A DNA stretch of 64,000 nucleotides from positions 49,248-113,247 of the forward strand of contig JANXSN010000073.1 of NCBI GenBank assembly GCA_025352685.1. Reading direction: 5' to 3'. A program made the translations under genes and the position numbers. Positions 63,298 to 64,000 of the stretch are shown here, one piece after another (within the stretch, counting starts at the first letter, position 1; each line of letters starts with the position of its first letter). The DNA is from Sphingomonadales bacterium (GTDB lineage: Bacteria; Pseudomonadota; Alphaproteobacteria; Sphingomonadales; Sphingomonadaceae). The notes under the pieces are model-generated. The model was not told the origin of the DNA. It worked only from the letters and a program-made list of their open reading frames with translations, and did not search any database.

Positions 63298-63740
63298 CCG
63301 CGCGGTTGCAACGCCAGCGCTACGACGAACCGGCGCACCGCGCGGGACCGAGGCGATAGCCGCGGTTGATCGGCAGCCACCGGGATCCGATGATGATCGA
63401 GCCGGGTCAGCACCGCATGGATACGACCCGCTTGCCGACTGGTCGTTGCGGTTGTCCGGTCGAACAGCAGCCTATCGACCTCATCGAAGAGAACGACGTT
63501 TCCGCCTTCTTGCGCCGCGGCAAAAGGAGCCGGCGATTAGGGTTGCCTGGCATCACGAGGCAGCAATCGAGGTCGAAACGGGCCCGGACCGGCCTCGGGT
63601 TTATCCTGCGCACTATGAAGGAATGCCCACCGCTTTCAGGTGATGCCCGGAACCGTGTTCCCCGTGAGCATTTATGAGACAGATTTAGGGTATTGAGCAG
63701 GGGCAGATTTTGGACTCGTCGTAGTGACGAAGGAACGAAG

Positions 63741-64000
63741 ATGAGACCAAAATCTGCTGCCCAAAAATCGTCTGGTGAACGGGTGGTGCAGGACATTGGC
63801 CGCGCTAGGCGCGAGCATTACTTGGCTGAGGACATGATCGGGATCGTGCTTGACGGCCTGCGCGGCGAGGACAGCATCGCCGAGCTGTGCCGCCGTGAAG
63901 GAATTGCGCAAAGCCTGTATTACGTGTGGTCGAAGGAGTTCCTCGAAGCCGGCAGGCGCCGCCTAGCGGGCGACACGGCCCGTGCCGCCACCACCGACGA
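63741..64000 (+). mobile_element. IS3-family-like transposase OrfA (HTH), truncated by window edge
   Basis: Open frame to window end: MRPKSAAQKSSGERVVQDIGRARREHYLAEDMIGIVLDGLRGEDSIAELCRREGIAQSLYYVWSKEFLEAGRRRLAGDTARAATTD. Confidence 0.8.

Overview
The window is an ordinary, gene-dense, high-GC alphaproteobacterial chromosome segment. Its gene content and order look sphingomonad-like, but that is inference from recognisable families, with no database search. I can support about 60 protein genes, one tRNA-Gln(CUG), several intrinsic terminators, one multiply disrupted mgtE pseudogene, one apparent frameshift in an S4-domain gene, and the start of an IS3-type transposase at the right edge. No CRISPR array, rRNA, prophage, biosynthetic cluster or recognised defence system was found. 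The most interesting signals lie between genes: (1) a candidate LysR-linked small RNA at about 38526-38601, with a GNRA-loop terminator, no associated ORF and two LysR-type boxes between it and the divergent lysR gene; (2) a perfect 12-bp inverted repeat whose 3' arm overlaps the Shine-Dalgarno of a GIN-domain gene; (3) a 16-bp palindrome that matches the FNR/FixK consensus exactly and has no obvious target; (4) three alternating GGTTAC half-sites in front of a membrane-protein/XRE-regulator pair; (5) an in-frame hexanucleotide repeat in a signal-peptide region. Coordinates were counted by hand and start codons are often adjusted from the supplied ORFs by family knowledge.
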